Assembly (NCBI RefSeq): GCF_001423295.1 | Contig: NZ_LMNG01000031.1 | Location: 123,863 to 187,862, forward strand | Direction of reading: 5' to 3' | Length of the DNA: 64,000 bases | DNA from: Methylobacterium sp. Leaf112 | GTDB lineage: Bacteria; Pseudomonadota; Alphaproteobacteria; Rhizobiales; Beijerinckiaceae | In this document: in pieces, positions 17,477-27,131 of the stretch | How positions within the stretch are numbered: the first letter of the stretch is position 1 | Layout: each line of letters starts with the position of its first letter | Notes under the pieces: generated by a model | The model's database searches: none | Told to the model about the DNA's origin: nothing | What the model saw: only the letters and a program-made list of their open reading frames with translations | Position numbers and translations under genes: made by a program

Positions 17477-18191
17477 GGCGTTCCTGGGGCAGGAACTTCG
17501 CCTTGTAGTCCATCTTGCGCGAGCCCTCGACCCAGTAGCCGAGGTAGAGGTAGGGCAGGCCGAGGTCCCGGGCGCGGCGGATGTGGTCGAGGATCATGAA
17601 GGTGCCCAGCGACCGCGGCGCCTCCTGCGGATCGTAGAACGAGTAGACCATCGACAGACCGTCGGAGAGCACGTCCGTGAGACAGAGGGCGACGGTGGGG
17701 CCGATGCCGCGCCCGTTGATCGCCGTGTCGGGCCCGCGTCGGCGATAGGCCACCAGGTGGGTGTCGACGTGGCTGTCCTCGATCATCATGGCGTAGTCGA
17801 GGACGGTCATGTCCACCATGCCTCCATCGCCGTGACGGGCATCGAGGTAGCGCCGAAACAAGGCGTATTGCTCGGACGCCGGGCGATTCGGCTCCGGGGT
17901 CCCGACGAGGTCGGCGTTGCGCTGGAGAATGCGGCGCTGGCTCGCCGAGGGGGTGAAATCGTCCACCACCACCCGAACCGAGATACAGGCGCGGCAGGTC
18001 TCGCAGGCCGGGCGATAGGCGATGGTCTGCGAGCGACGGAAGCCGCCCTGGGTCAGGATTTCATTGAGATCGCGGGCGCGGCGCCCGACGAGGTGCGTGA
18101 ACACCTTCCGTTCCTCCTGCCCCGGCAGGTAGGGGCAGGCGGACGGCGCCGTCAGGTAGAATTGCGGTGTGTCGCGGGAATGACTCGTCAC
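17445..18191 (-). CDS. bpt: Leucyl/arginyl-tRNA--protein transferase of the Bpt type
   Basis: The enzyme transfers Leu from tRNA to proteins starting with Asp or Glu, marking them for ClpS/ClpAP degradation (bacterial N-end rule). The 248-residue length fits. Key features are the N-terminal [20 protein letters not shown], the Cys cluster [13 protein letters not shown], the GNAT-like core [20 protein letters not shown] and the end [17 protein letters not shown]. It is convergent with the helicase and overlaps it by 32 bases. No ClpS gene is in the window. The identification rests on strongly conserved family signatures. Confidence 0.95.
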   Translation of the reverse strand: MTSHSRDTPQFYLTAPSACPYLPGQEERKVFTHLVGRRARDLNEILTQGGFRRSQTIAYRPACETCRACISVRVVVDDFTPSASQRRILQRNADLVGTPEPNRPASEQYALFRRYLDARHGDGGMVDMTVLDYAMMIEDSHVDTHLVAYRRRGPDTAINGRGIGPTVALCLTDVLSDGLSMVYSFYDPQEAPRSLGTFMILDHIRRARDLGLPYLYLGYWVEGSRKMDYKAKFLPQERLTGPGWQRVD

Positions 18192-18298
18192 GCTGTGGGT
18201 CGCTCGCGGCCTCGCGGCGCGTCATGCGCCCCGAACGTCGAGTGTATCGACAACATCGGCCGGCTCAACACCCGGAAACGCTCCCGCGCGGAATTTCC

Positions 18299-18781
18299 TC
18301 AGGCCGGACGCACCACGGCGAGGCCGAGGAGGATGTCATGGCCGAGCCGGCGGTCGGGACGCACCAGACCGACGACGATGTCGAGGGCCCAGAGCAGAAA
18401 GGTCGAGATCGCCACGTAGAACAGCAGGGCATGGATCGCCGCCGTGATCATATCCACCCGCGTGCCCGTCTGGTTGACCACGCGCAGGCCCATCATCCGC
18501 ATGCCCCAGGTGCCCTGGCCGGCGCCGCCGACCGTCACGGCGCTGTAGAGGATGCCGCTCGCCGGCAGCACCGCGAACAAGGTCCAGCCGAGGCCGAACG
18601 TGAGGGCGCCCACGACGGTGATCAGGAGGGTCAGGAGGGCCGTGAACCCGAAGATGAACAGGATGTCGAGCAGGTAGGCGACCGCGCGTGCGCCGAGGCT
18701 CGCCCGCACCACAGGCAGAGCCATGGGTGAGCCATAGGGGGTCTCGGGGCGGGTGGCGTAACCGGTGGGGGAGTCAAGCAT
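18299..18781 (-). CDS. RDD-family membrane protein
   Basis: This 160-residue inner-membrane protein belongs to the RDD family, named for Arg-Asp-Asp; here the first helix reads ASLGARAVAYLLDILFIFGF. Three or four hydrophobic helices are evident (up to about residue 150), with the conserved GQGTWGMRMMGLRVV loop between them and RRLGHDILLGLAVV at the end. The function of such proteins is mostly unknown; some affect ion transport. GAGGAG lies just ahead of the ATG at 18781, which fixes the start. It lies downstream of the hemB-lipoprotein pair on the same strand, with a 90-base gap, and could be co-transcribed. Confidence 0.9.
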   Translation of the reverse strand: MLDSPTGYATRPETPYGSPMALPVVRASLGARAVAYLLDILFIFGFTALLTLLITVVGALTFGLGWTLFAVLPASGILYSAVTVGGAGQGTWGMRMMGLRVVNQTGTRVDMITAAIHALLFYVAISTFLLWALDIVVGLVRPDRRLGHDILLGLAVVRPA

Positions 18782-18870
18782 GAGGCGCTCCTCGGGCGGG
18801 GCGGCGTTCGGTGATTTCCAAGTGGGCGCGGGACTACCGAATCTCAAGATCAACCGGTCCGAGAGACGTG

Positions 18871-20423
<1,553 letters not shown>

Positions 20424-20494
20424 TCACCCGGCGATTGACGCACAGGGCCGAAACTCCGTTAAAGCGACCCGACCGGAAACAGAGAAGGCGGACG

Positions 20495-21559
20495 ATGGCG
20501 GGCGAAGGCGAGGCGGACATTCTGTTCGAGCGGCACGGGGCGGTAGGCCTCGTGACCCTGAATCGACCGCGCGCCCTCAATGCCCTGACGCTCGACATGA
20601 TCCGGGCGATGCATGCGCAGTTGAGCGTCTGGGAGACCGACGACGCCGTCACCAGGATCGTCCTGCGCGGCGCCGGCAAACGCGCTTTCTGTGCCGGCGG
20701 CGACGTACGCGCCGTCTACACCTCCGCCAAAGCCGGGGGACACACGGAGGTCGATGCCTTCTGGCACGGCGAGTACGGCCTCGACGGCTTCATCCAATCC
20801 TACCCGAAGCCCATCGTCTCCCTCATCGGGGGACTCGTCATGGGCGGCGGCAACGGGCTTTCCGTCCATGGCAGCCACCGGGTCGCTTCGGACGGGTACG
20901 GCTTCGCCATGCCGGAAGTCGGCATCGGCTTCTTCCCCGATGTCGGCATGACCTACGTTCTGCCGCGCCTGCCCGGCCGGACCGGAACCTACCTTGCGCT
21001 CACCGGAGCGACCATCGGGGCTGGCGACGCCCTCGCCCTCGGCCTCGCCACCCACCATGTCCGCGCGGACGGGTTCGATGCCATCGTGTCAGCGCTCGGC
21101 GAGGGAGACAGTATCGATGCGGTCCTCGGGGCGCACGCGGATGCGCCGCCTCCCACGGGACCGATGGTCGTCGAGCGCGCCCTCATCGACGCCTGCTTTG
21201 GCGCACCGAGCGTGGCCGATATCCTCGCCCGTCTCGACGGTGCGGCGGCACAGGGCTCGACCTTCGCGGCGGACACTGCCGCTCTGCTGCGGAGCCGTTC
21301 CCCCACCAGCCTGTGCATCGCCCATGCGCAGATGCGGCGCGGCGCGACCCTGAGCTTTGCCGAGTGCATCGCCGCGGAGACCCGGCTCGCCGCGTTCCTG
21401 ATGCACGGACACGACTTCTTCGAAGGCGTACGCGCCGCTCTCATCGACAAGGACGGCGCGCCGGCCTGGCAGCCGGCCAGCCTCGACGCCGTCGATCACG
21501 CGGCCATCGCGCGCGCGTTTGACCCTACCGGCGGCCCTGCGCCGCGAACCGAACCATAG
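20495..21559 (+). CDS. 3-hydroxyisobutyryl-CoA hydrolase (enoyl-CoA hydratase family)
   Basis: This 354-residue crotonase-fold enzyme hydrolyses 3-hydroxyisobutyryl-CoA in valine degradation. Family marks are GLVTLNRPRALNALTLDMIR, the oxyanion-hole GKRAFCAGGDVRAVY, the second loop GGLVMGGGNGLSVHGSHRV and MPEVGIGFFPDVGMTYVLPR, which separates this subfamily from true enoyl-CoA hydratases. GAGAAGG precedes the ATG at 20495. It is divergent from hemB. The next step but one of the pathway, methylmalonate-semialdehyde dehydrogenase, is represented in this window only by the broken gene at 261-891. Confidence 0.92.
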   Translation: MAGEGEADILFERHGAVGLVTLNRPRALNALTLDMIRAMHAQLSVWETDDAVTRIVLRGAGKRAFCAGGDVRAVYTSAKAGGHTEVDAFWHGEYGLDGFIQSYPKPIVSLIGGLVMGGGNGLSVHGSHRVASDGYGFAMPEVGIGFFPDVGMTYVLPRLPGRTGTYLALTGATIGAGDALALGLATHHVRADGFDAIVSALGEGDSIDAVLGAHADAPPPTGPMVVERALIDACFGAPSVADILARLDGAAAQGSTFAADTAALLRSRSPTSLCIAHAQMRRGATLSFAECIAAETRLAAFLMHGHDFFEGVRAALIDKDGAPAWQPASLDAVDHAAIARAFDPTGGPAPRTEP

Positions 21560-21572
21560 GGATAGACCGGCC

Positions 21573-22040
21573 GTGCGGAGCTTGACGAAGGTAGGCGCGA
21601 CGCGGGATGGCCGTGGGCGCGCGAGCGAGGTCGGCGGCGACCGGATCGAGCGTTCGCCGCGCCCGCACCAGACCGGATGGGACGTGGTGCTGGTGTGGTT
21701 CATGCGCTTGACCGCCCTGGTCTGGCTCGCAAAGGCGGTGGCGACCTGGGCGTCGATCCTCGACGTGCTGCCGGGCGCGCGGCCCTTCGAGGCCGAGCCG
21801 GTGACCCGCCAGACGGTGATCGTCTACTTCGCCGTCATCGACGCCATGGCGGCGGTGGGCCTGTGGCTGACGAGCGCGTGGGGCGGCGTGGTGTGGCTAC
21901 TCGCGGCCAGCAGTGCCCTGACGCTCGCAATCCTCACACCGCATCTACTGCCGATGTCGGTGCCTTATCTTGGACTTCAGGCAAGCATCGTGGTGATCTA
22001 CTTCATCTTGTCCTGGCTGGCCGCGCGGGAAATCCGGTAA
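21573..22040 (+). CDS. DUF6163-type membrane protein
   Basis: The product, about 155 residues, has four predicted membrane helices (VLVWFMRLTALVWLAKAVAT, TVIVYFAVIDAMAAVGLWLT, GVVWLLAASSALTLAIL and YLGLQASIVVIYFILSWLAA) and a polar N-terminus. Such proteins sit beside the ldtR regulator gene in Rhizobiales, as here, with ldtR 164 bases downstream. Function is unknown. The start is uncertain: GTG at 21573 is preceded by a purine-rich GGGATAG; an ATG at 21519 would overlap the hydrolase gene, and the next in-frame ATG falls inside the first helix. Confidence 0.75.
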   Translation: MRSLTKVGATRDGRGRASEVGGDRIERSPRPHQTGWDVVLVWFMRLTALVWLAKAVATWASILDVLPGARPFEAEPVTRQTVIVYFAVIDAMAAVGLWLTSAWGGVVWLLAASSALTLAILTPHLLPMSVPYLGLQASIVVIYFILSWLAAREIR

Positions 22041-22204
22041 ACGAGACCTTACGACAATCACTTCATCTTGCATTTACCGACAGAGGTAAATCGCAAATTC
22101 ATCCTATCGCTTAAACCGTCTTTCATCCGTGGCGCCTAGGTTGGGTTCATGAGCGGTGGCAACGAACACCGGCCCTGCACCCCGAACATCTGACGAGGCC
22201 CGCG

Positions 22205-22717
22205 ATGAAGTCCCAGGCAGCCAAGGTTATCGACACCAATACTGCTTCCGAAGCCGGCTCCGTCCACGGCTCGTACCTCGAAGCCCTCCACCTCGTCGAG
22301 CGCCTGCACCGCCGCCTCCTCGACGTGATCAAGGACGAGTTCGAGCGCCGCGATCGTGAGGACGTCAACAGCGTCCAGGCCCTGTTGCTCTACAACATCG
22401 GCGACAAGGAGCTCACCGCGAGCGAGCTGCGCACCAAGGGCTACTACCTCGGCTCCAACGTCTCCTACAACGTCAAGAAACTCGTCGAGGCCGGCTACCT
22501 CCACCATGCCCGCTCGACCACGGACCGCCGCTCCGTTCGCATCAGCCTGACCGACAAGGGCCGGCAGATCCACGACATCATCCAGAGCCTCTACGACAAG
22601 CACGCCCGCACCATCCAGCCCATCGGCGGCATCTCGGACGACGATTTCGGCCGGATGAACGTGGCTCTGAGCCGGCTCGAGCGTTTCTGGACCGACCAGA
22701 TCCGCTACCGCCTCTAG
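22205..22717 (+). CDS. ldtR: MarR-family transcriptional regulator LdtR
   Basis: This 170-residue winged-helix repressor/activator controls L,D-transpeptidase and stress genes in Rhizobiales. The MarR fold is clear: a helical N-terminus (YLEALHLVERLHRRLLDVIK), the recognition region LTASELRTKGYYLGSNVSYN, the wing RSTTDRRSVRISLTDKGRQI and a dimerisation C-terminus ending RFWTDQIRYRL. The phrase LTASELRTKGYYLGSNVSYNVKKL is nearly invariant in the group, from memory. The gene is monocistronic, with a good terminator 30 bases after the stop. Two L,D-transpeptidase genes lie elsewhere in the window (42728 and 51807) and are candidate targets. Confidence 0.9.
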   Translation: MKSQAAKVIDTNTASEAGSVHGSYLEALHLVERLHRRLLDVIKDEFERRDREDVNSVQALLLYNIGDKELTASELRTKGYYLGSNVSYNVKKLVEAGYLHHARSTTDRRSVRISLTDKGRQIHDIIQSLYDKHARTIQPIGGISDDDFGRMNVALSRLERFWTDQIRYRL

Positions 22718-22746
22718 GCGAGACCCCGCGGACGCTGCAAGAGACA

Positions 22747-22784
22747 CGAAAAGGCCCGGACCGCATACGGTCCGGGCCTTTTCG
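22747..22784 (+). terminator. Bidirectional Rho-independent terminator after ldtR
   Basis: CGAAAAGGCCCGGACCG at 22747-22763 pairs perfectly with CGGTCCGGGCCTTTTCG at 22768-22784 around a CATA loop. The right arm ends in a TTTT tract on the plus strand, and the left arm gives the same on the minus strand, so it can serve both ldtR and read-through from the pqqA side. Confidence 0.9.
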
Positions 22785-22806
22785 TCATGGCGTCCGACGC
22801 AATGAA

Positions 22807-22840
22807 AAAGGGGTGCCGCTTTCTCGAGCGGCACCCCCTT
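22807..22840 (-). terminator. Rho-independent terminator downstream of the pqqA pair
   Basis: AAGGGGTGCCGCT (22808-22820) pairs with AGCGGCACCCCCTT (22827-22840) across a TTCTCG loop. On the minus strand the stem is followed by CCCCTTTTTCATT, a proper U-run, 20-50 bases after the stop of the second pqqA gene. It closes the transcript, so no pqqB-E read-through is expected at this locus. Confidence 0.88.
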
Positions 22841-22856
22841 CCGGGCGACGACCTTC

Positions 22857-22946
22857 TTAGTTGAAGGTGTCGATCTCGGCGGACTCGTAGCTGGTGACTT
22901 CCATGCCGACGCAGATTTCCTGGACGATGGGGGCAGACCACTTCAT
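22857..22946 (-). CDS. pqqA: Coenzyme PQQ precursor peptide PqqA (distal copy, 29 aa)
   Basis: PqqA is the ribosomal peptide from which pyrroloquinoline quinone is carved. This 29-residue copy carries the invariant EVTSYESAEIDTFN end, with Glu16 and Tyr20 (E-x3-Y), the two residues cross-linked by PqqE. The N-terminal MKWSAPIVQEICVGM is the usual recognition half. GGAG lies 7-8 bases before the ATG at 22946. It follows a second copy by 60 bases. It is too short for normal gene callers. pqqB, pqqC/D and pqqE are not adjacent, so the maturation enzymes must be encoded elsewhere. Confidence 0.97.
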   Translation of the reverse strand: MKWSAPIVQEICVGMEVTSYESAEIDTFN

Positions 22947-23006
22947 GGTGTTTCTCCTAGTTGAGGTTGGGCGGGTTTAGCTGACACCCCGAGGGGCGCC
23001 GATCCC

Positions 23007-23096
23007 TCAGTTGAAGGGATCGATTTCTGCCGACTCGTAGCTGGTGACTTCCATGCCGACGCAGATCTCTTGAACGACGGGGGCGGACCACTTCAT
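23007..23096 (-). CDS. pqqA: Coenzyme PQQ precursor peptide PqqA (promoter-proximal copy, 29 aa)
   Basis: This second 29-residue PqqA differs from its neighbour only at residue 7 (Val for Ile) and residue 27 (Pro for Thr). Glu16 and Tyr20 of the cofactor-forming E-x3-Y motif are intact. AAGGAG lies seven bases before the ATG at 23096. Together with the distal copy and the terminator at 22807 it forms a two-gene transcript. The upstream 100 bases are AT-rich and hold a repeated TGGGCGC element, likely part of its promoter region. Confidence 0.97.
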   Translation of the reverse strand: MKWSAPVVQEICVGMEVTSYESAEIDPFN

Positions 23097-23619
23097 GGCT
23101 GAACTCCTTCGTGTTCGACGCCCTTGATATGCCGTTACATTGGGCGCAATACAAGTGGGCGCTACACTTATATTTCTCATAGATCGAGACCGGGAGCCCT
23201 GGGATCGCCCAGCCCGCCGGCGAAGCGGCAGCCCCGGCGATATGGTGCCACAATGATGCGCGTCCCTGTCCGCGATCCGCGGCCAAATCGCATCGCAACC
23301 GGTTCCGGTGAGATTGTATCTCGGTCGAAAGTGTTGGAGCGCCTCGCATCTTCGGCTTGACGGCTGGGGCTCGCGGGCGCACTCACGCGCCGCCCACCGG
23401 TCGTGCCGGGACGCGCGACTCGTCGCATCCCGGCCGAGCTGATCGGGCACTCCTTCAAGCCAGCCAATGCCCAGCGACACTCCACGACGATCTTCCGCGC
23501 CCTGCGCGGCCGCGAGCGGGGTCTCCCCAGAATCCTGAACGGGATCCGGGGCGGCTCACCGACCCTGGTCGTCCAGGGCTGTGTGCCCTTGGCCGTGCGC
23601 CCCCGCGCGAGGTGAGCCC
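23097..23619. promoter_or_regulatory. Intergenic region between pqqA and mgtE
   Basis: The first 100 bases are AT-rich and should hold the pqqA promoter on the minus strand: TATAAG lies at about 23168-23173 (minus), and TGGGCGC occurs twice in direct orientation at 23141-23147 and 23156-23162. The rest, to 23619, has no frame with a recognisable product. A possible 70-residue plus frame at 23403 looks like chance. The mgtE promoter presumably lies near the right end. Confidence 0.5.
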
Positions 23620-24990
23620 ATGAACGCGATCCTTTTCGCTCCACCCAACGTCGACCCCTCGGTGCTCGCCGCCCGCCTGTCCGACGAGCGCGCGCCCGAC
23701 ATCGTCGAGGCCCTGAACGAAGAGGCGCCCGAAGTCGCCGCCGCGATTCTGTTGGGGCTGCCGCACGACCGCGCCGTCGAGGTTCTCGATCAACCCGAAC
23801 TCGACTGCGCCGCCGACATCATCGAGATGCTGCCGCGCGACCGCGTCGCCTCCTACCTCTCGGGCATGTCGGCCGACCGCATCACCGACATCTTCCGCGA
23901 GATCGAGGAGCCCGGACGCTCGGACCTGCGCGCGCGTCTCGACGCAGAGACGCGCGGCGCCGTCGACCGCCTCAGTGCCTACGGCGAGGAGAGCGTCGGC
24001 TCGCTGATGACCACCGAATTCGTCACCGTGCCGGGCGACTGGACGATCGGGCAGACCCTCGACCACGTTCGCCACGTCGAGAAGACCCGCGAGACCATCT
24101 ACGCGATCTTCGTCCTCGATCCGCGCACCCGCGCGCTGACCAAAGCGGTGCCCCTGCGCCGTCTCATCTCGGGCGATCCGCAGGACAATGTGCTGTCCGT
24201 CGCCCCTGATCGGCGCCCACTCGCGGTCTCACCAACGGCAAGCCGCGAAGAGGCGGCCCGCCTGATCTCCAAATACGATCTGCTCGCGCTACCCGTCATC
24301 GACGCGGTGGGCCACCTTATCGGCATCGTCACCGTGGACGACATGATCGACGCCATGGTCGAGAAGCAGACACAGGACGTGCAGCGCTTCGGCGGCATGG
24401 AAGCCCTGCCCGAGCCCTACATGGATATCGGCTTCTTCACGATGATCCGGAAACGGGCCGGCTGGCTCTGTGCCCTGTTCCTCGGCGAGATGATGACCGC
24501 CACCGCCATGCAGGGCTTCGAGGGCGAACTCGAGAAGGCCATCGTCCTGACCCTGTTCATCCCCCTCATCATGAGTTCGGGCGGCAATTCGGGCAGTCAG
24601 GCGACCTCGCTCCTCATCCGCGCGCTGGCTCTCCGTGAGATCCGCCTGCGCGACTGGTGGCGGGTGGCGGCCCGCGAGTTGCCGACGGGCCTCGTCCTCG
24701 GGGCGATCCTCGGCCTCATCGGTATCGTCCGAATCGTCGTGTGGCAGAAGACCGGCCTTTACGATTACGGCGTGCATTGGCCCCTCGTGGCCGCCACCGT
24801 CGGCGCGGCGCTGGTCGGCATCGTCACCTTCGGATCGCTGACGGGCTCGATGCTGCCGTTCCTGCTCCAGCGCCTCGGCTTCGACCCGGCGACGGCCTCC
24901 GCCCCCTTCGTCGCCACCCTCGTGGATGTGACCGGACTGGTCATCTACTTCTCGATGGCGATGCTGATCCTCAAGGGCACGCTTCTGTGA
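23620..24990 (+). CDS. mgtE: Magnesium transporter MgtE
   Basis: This 456-residue Mg2+ channel of the inner membrane has a standard layout. A helical N domain (residues 1-125) contains repeats such as AAAILLGLPHDRAVEVLDQ. A pair of CBS domains follows at about 130-255, starting SVGSLMTTEFVTVPGDWTIG. Five membrane helices at about 285-456 include the pore signature FIPLIMSSGGNSGSQATSLL. The cytosolic N and CBS domains close the pore when Mg2+ is plentiful. GGTGAGCCC sits before the ATG at 23620. It is a single-gene unit. Confidence 0.97.
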   Translation: MNAILFAPPNVDPSVLAARLSDERAPDIVEALNEEAPEVAAAILLGLPHDRAVEVLDQPELDCAADIIEMLPRDRVASYLSGMSADRITDIFREIEEPGRSDLRARLDAETRGAVDRLSAYGEESVGSLMTTEFVTVPGDWTIGQTLDHVRHVEKTRETIYAIFVLDPRTRALTKAVPLRRLISGDPQDNVLSVAPDRRPLAVSPTASREEAARLISKYDLLALPVIDAVGHLIGIVTVDDMIDAMVEKQTQDVQRFGGMEALPEPYMDIGFFTMIRKRAGWLCALFLGEMMTATAMQGFEGELEKAIVLTLFIPLIMSSGGNSGSQATSLLIRALALREIRLRDWWRVAARELPTGLVLGAILGLIGIVRIVVWQKTGLYDYGVHWPLVAATVGAALVGIVTFGSLTGSMLPFLLQRLGFDPATASAPFVATLVDVTGLVIYFSMAMLILKGTLL

Positions 24991-25162
24991 CAAATCCCGT
25001 CCGGTGAACTTCCGGTGACGCGGGGTCGCATTGCAAAAAATTGCCGGAGGGTGCTTGCCTCCGGCGGGCTGACTTTCCTTCGAAAGCCTCTAATGTCCCG
25101 GCCGGCCAGGGTCCGCTCAACGGGCGGTGGCCGCACCCGTATCCTTGCTCGGAGTCCGACAC

Positions 25163-25774
25163 TTGGCGAACCACTCGGCGACCCCCTTGGCGAACCCCTC
25201 GGCGAACCCGGTCGTCAATGCCGACGGGACCGTGCCGGGGACGGACGGCACGCGGCGCGACTTCATGTTCCTCGCTACCGGCGCGGCCCTTGCCGTCGGC
25301 GCCGGCGCCCTGGCCTGGCCCTTCGTCGCCTCCATGGCGCCCGATGCGGAGACCATCGCGGCCGGCGCCCCCCTCGAAGTCGACCTGTCGCCGATCCAGG
25401 AGGGCCAGATCGTCAACGTATTCTGGCGCGGCAAGCTCATCTTCGTGCGTCACCGGACGGAGAAGGAGATCAAGGAGGCCGCCGCCGTGCCGATGGCCGA
25501 TCTCATCGATCCGCAGGCCGACGCCGCCCGGGTCAAGGAGGGTCACGCCAAGTGGCTCGTGGTCTACGGCAACTGCACTCATCTGGGTTGCGTGCCGATC
25601 GGCCATCAGGGCCAGTACGAGGGTTGGTCGTGCCCCTGCCACGGGTCCCTCTACGACACCTCCGGCCGCGTCCGCCGCGGTCCCGCTCCGACGAACCTGC
25701 CGGTCCCGCCCTACGCCTTCGAGACGGACGCGAAGATCCGGATCGGCGAAGAGGGTGGCAAAGCTGCGGCCTGA
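25163..25774 (+). CDS. petA: Rieske iron-sulfur subunit of the cytochrome bc1 complex
   Basis: This subunit passes electrons from ubiquinol to cytochrome c1. A twin-arginine export signal, GTRRDFMFLATGAA, leads into the membrane anchor. The [2Fe-2S] cluster ligands lie in CTHLGCVP and CPCHGS, with the following Pro loop (RGPAPTNLPVPPY). TTG at 25163 is chosen because GGAG lies eight bases upstream; a GTG at 25127 lacks a good site. The residues after this start form an octapeptide repeat, LANHSATP-LANPSANP, encoded by a 24-base tandem repeat, which is unusual. First gene of petABC. Confidence 0.93.
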   Translation: MANHSATPLANPSANPVVNADGTVPGTDGTRRDFMFLATGAALAVGAGALAWPFVASMAPDAETIAAGAPLEVDLSPIQEGQIVNVFWRGKLIFVRHRTEKEIKEAAAVPMADLIDPQADAARVKEGHAKWLVVYGNCTHLGCVPIGHQGQYEGWSCPCHGSLYDTSGRVRRGPAPTNLPVPPYAFETDAKIRIGEEGGKAAA

Positions 25775-25822
25775 CGAAGGGCGACGGAATTTCATGCAAC
25801 AGTTTTCGAAGCGGGTAGCCCC

Positions 25823-27109
25823 ATGAGCGCACACGCCAACACCTACGTTCCGAAGAGCCGCGTGGCGAAGTGGTTCGAATCGCGGCTCCCCCTGGTCGGG
25901 CTGGTGCATTCGTCGTTCGTCGCCTTCCCGGTGCCACGCAACCTCAACTATTTCTGGACCTTCGGCGCGATCCTCATCGCCATGCTGATGTCGCAGATCG
26001 TCACCGGCATCTGGCTGGCGATGCACTACGATCCGTCGGCCGCCAACGCCTTCAATTCCGTCGAGCACATCATGCGTGACGTGAATTACGGCTGGCTCCT
26101 GCGCTACATGCACGCCAACGGCGCGTCGATGTTCTTCGTCGCGGTCTACATCCACATGTTCCGGGCGCTGTACTACGGCTCGTACAAGGCCCCGCGCGAG
26201 ATCCTCTACATCCTCGGCGTGATCATCTATCTGCTGATGATGGCCACCGCCTTCCTCGGCTACACCCTGCCGTGGGGCCAGATGAGCTTCTGGGGCGCCA
26301 CCGTCATCACCAGCATCCTCGGCGCGATTCCGATCGTCGGCGAGACGGTGCAGAGCCTGCTCTGGGGCGGCTACTCGGTCGGTAGCCCGACCCTCAACCG
26401 CTTCTTCTCGCTACACTACCTTCTGCCGTTCATGATCCTCGGCGTCGTCGTGCTCCACGTCTGGGCGCTGCATGTCACCGGACAGAACAATCCCGCCGGC
26501 ATCCCGATCAAGTCGAGCAAGGATGCGGTCCCGTTCACGCCCTACGCCACCGTGAAGGATGTGTTCGCCACCGTGGTGTTCGGCATCTTCTTCGCCTACT
26601 GGATCTTCTACCAGCCGAACTACCTCGGCCACGCCGACAACTACGTCCCGGCCAACGCCGCCGTGACCCCGGCCCACATCGTGCCGGAATGGTACTTCCT
26701 GCCGTTCTACGCGATCCTGCGCGCGGTGCCGGACAAGCTCGGCGGCGTGATCCTGATGTTCAGCGCGGTGATCATCCTGGCCTTCGCGCCGTGGCTCGAC
26801 ACCTCGCGGGTGCGCTCGGCCAATTACCGTCCGATCTACCGTCAGTTCTTCTGGCTGTTCGTGGTGGTCACGATCCTGCTCGGCTGGCTCGGCGCCAAGC
26901 CGCCGGAGGGTGGCTACGTCATCGCCGCACGCCTGTGCACGGCCTACTACTTCCTTCACTTCCTGGTCGTGATGCCCCTCGTCGGCCTCTTCGAGACACC
27001 CGACCGACTGCCGGACTCGATCCTCGAGAGCGTCACCGGTCCGGGCAAGCAGGTCTCCGGGTCCGGCATGCCGGCCGGGGCCACGGCCGCACCGTCGTCC
27101 AAGGGTTGA
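25823..27109 (+). CDS. petB: Cytochrome b subunit of the bc1 complex
   Basis: This 428-residue integral membrane protein carries haems bL and bH and both quinone sites. It has eight helices. The Qo-site PEWY motif is visible ([20 protein letters not shown]), as are the haem-ligand helices ([40 protein letters not shown]) and the segment [15 protein letters not shown]. It is a full-length b, not split into b6 and subunit IV. It lies 48 bases after petA and 22 before petC in one operon. Confidence 0.97.
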   Translation: MSAHANTYVPKSRVAKWFESRLPLVGLVHSSFVAFPVPRNLNYFWTFGAILIAMLMSQIVTGIWLAMHYDPSAANAFNSVEHIMRDVNYGWLLRYMHANGASMFFVAVYIHMFRALYYGSYKAPREILYILGVIIYLLMMATAFLGYTLPWGQMSFWGATVITSILGAIPIVGETVQSLLWGGYSVGSPTLNRFFSLHYLLPFMILGVVVLHVWALHVTGQNNPAGIPIKSSKDAVPFTPYATVKDVFATVVFGIFFAYWIFYQPNYLGHADNYVPANAAVTPAHIVPEWYFLPFYAILRAVPDKLGGVILMFSAVIILAFAPWLDTSRVRSANYRPIYRQFFWLFVVVTILLGWLGAKPPEGGYVIAARLCTAYYFLHFLVVMPLVGLFETPDRLPDSILESVTGPGKQVSGSGMPAGATAAPSSKG

Positions 27110-27131
27110 GGGCAGGGGACTTTTGAGAACC

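Noticed and set aside
23403..23615. Possible 70-residue gene before mgtE
   Set aside because: No ribosome site, no recognisable motif and Arg-rich composition; regarded as chance.
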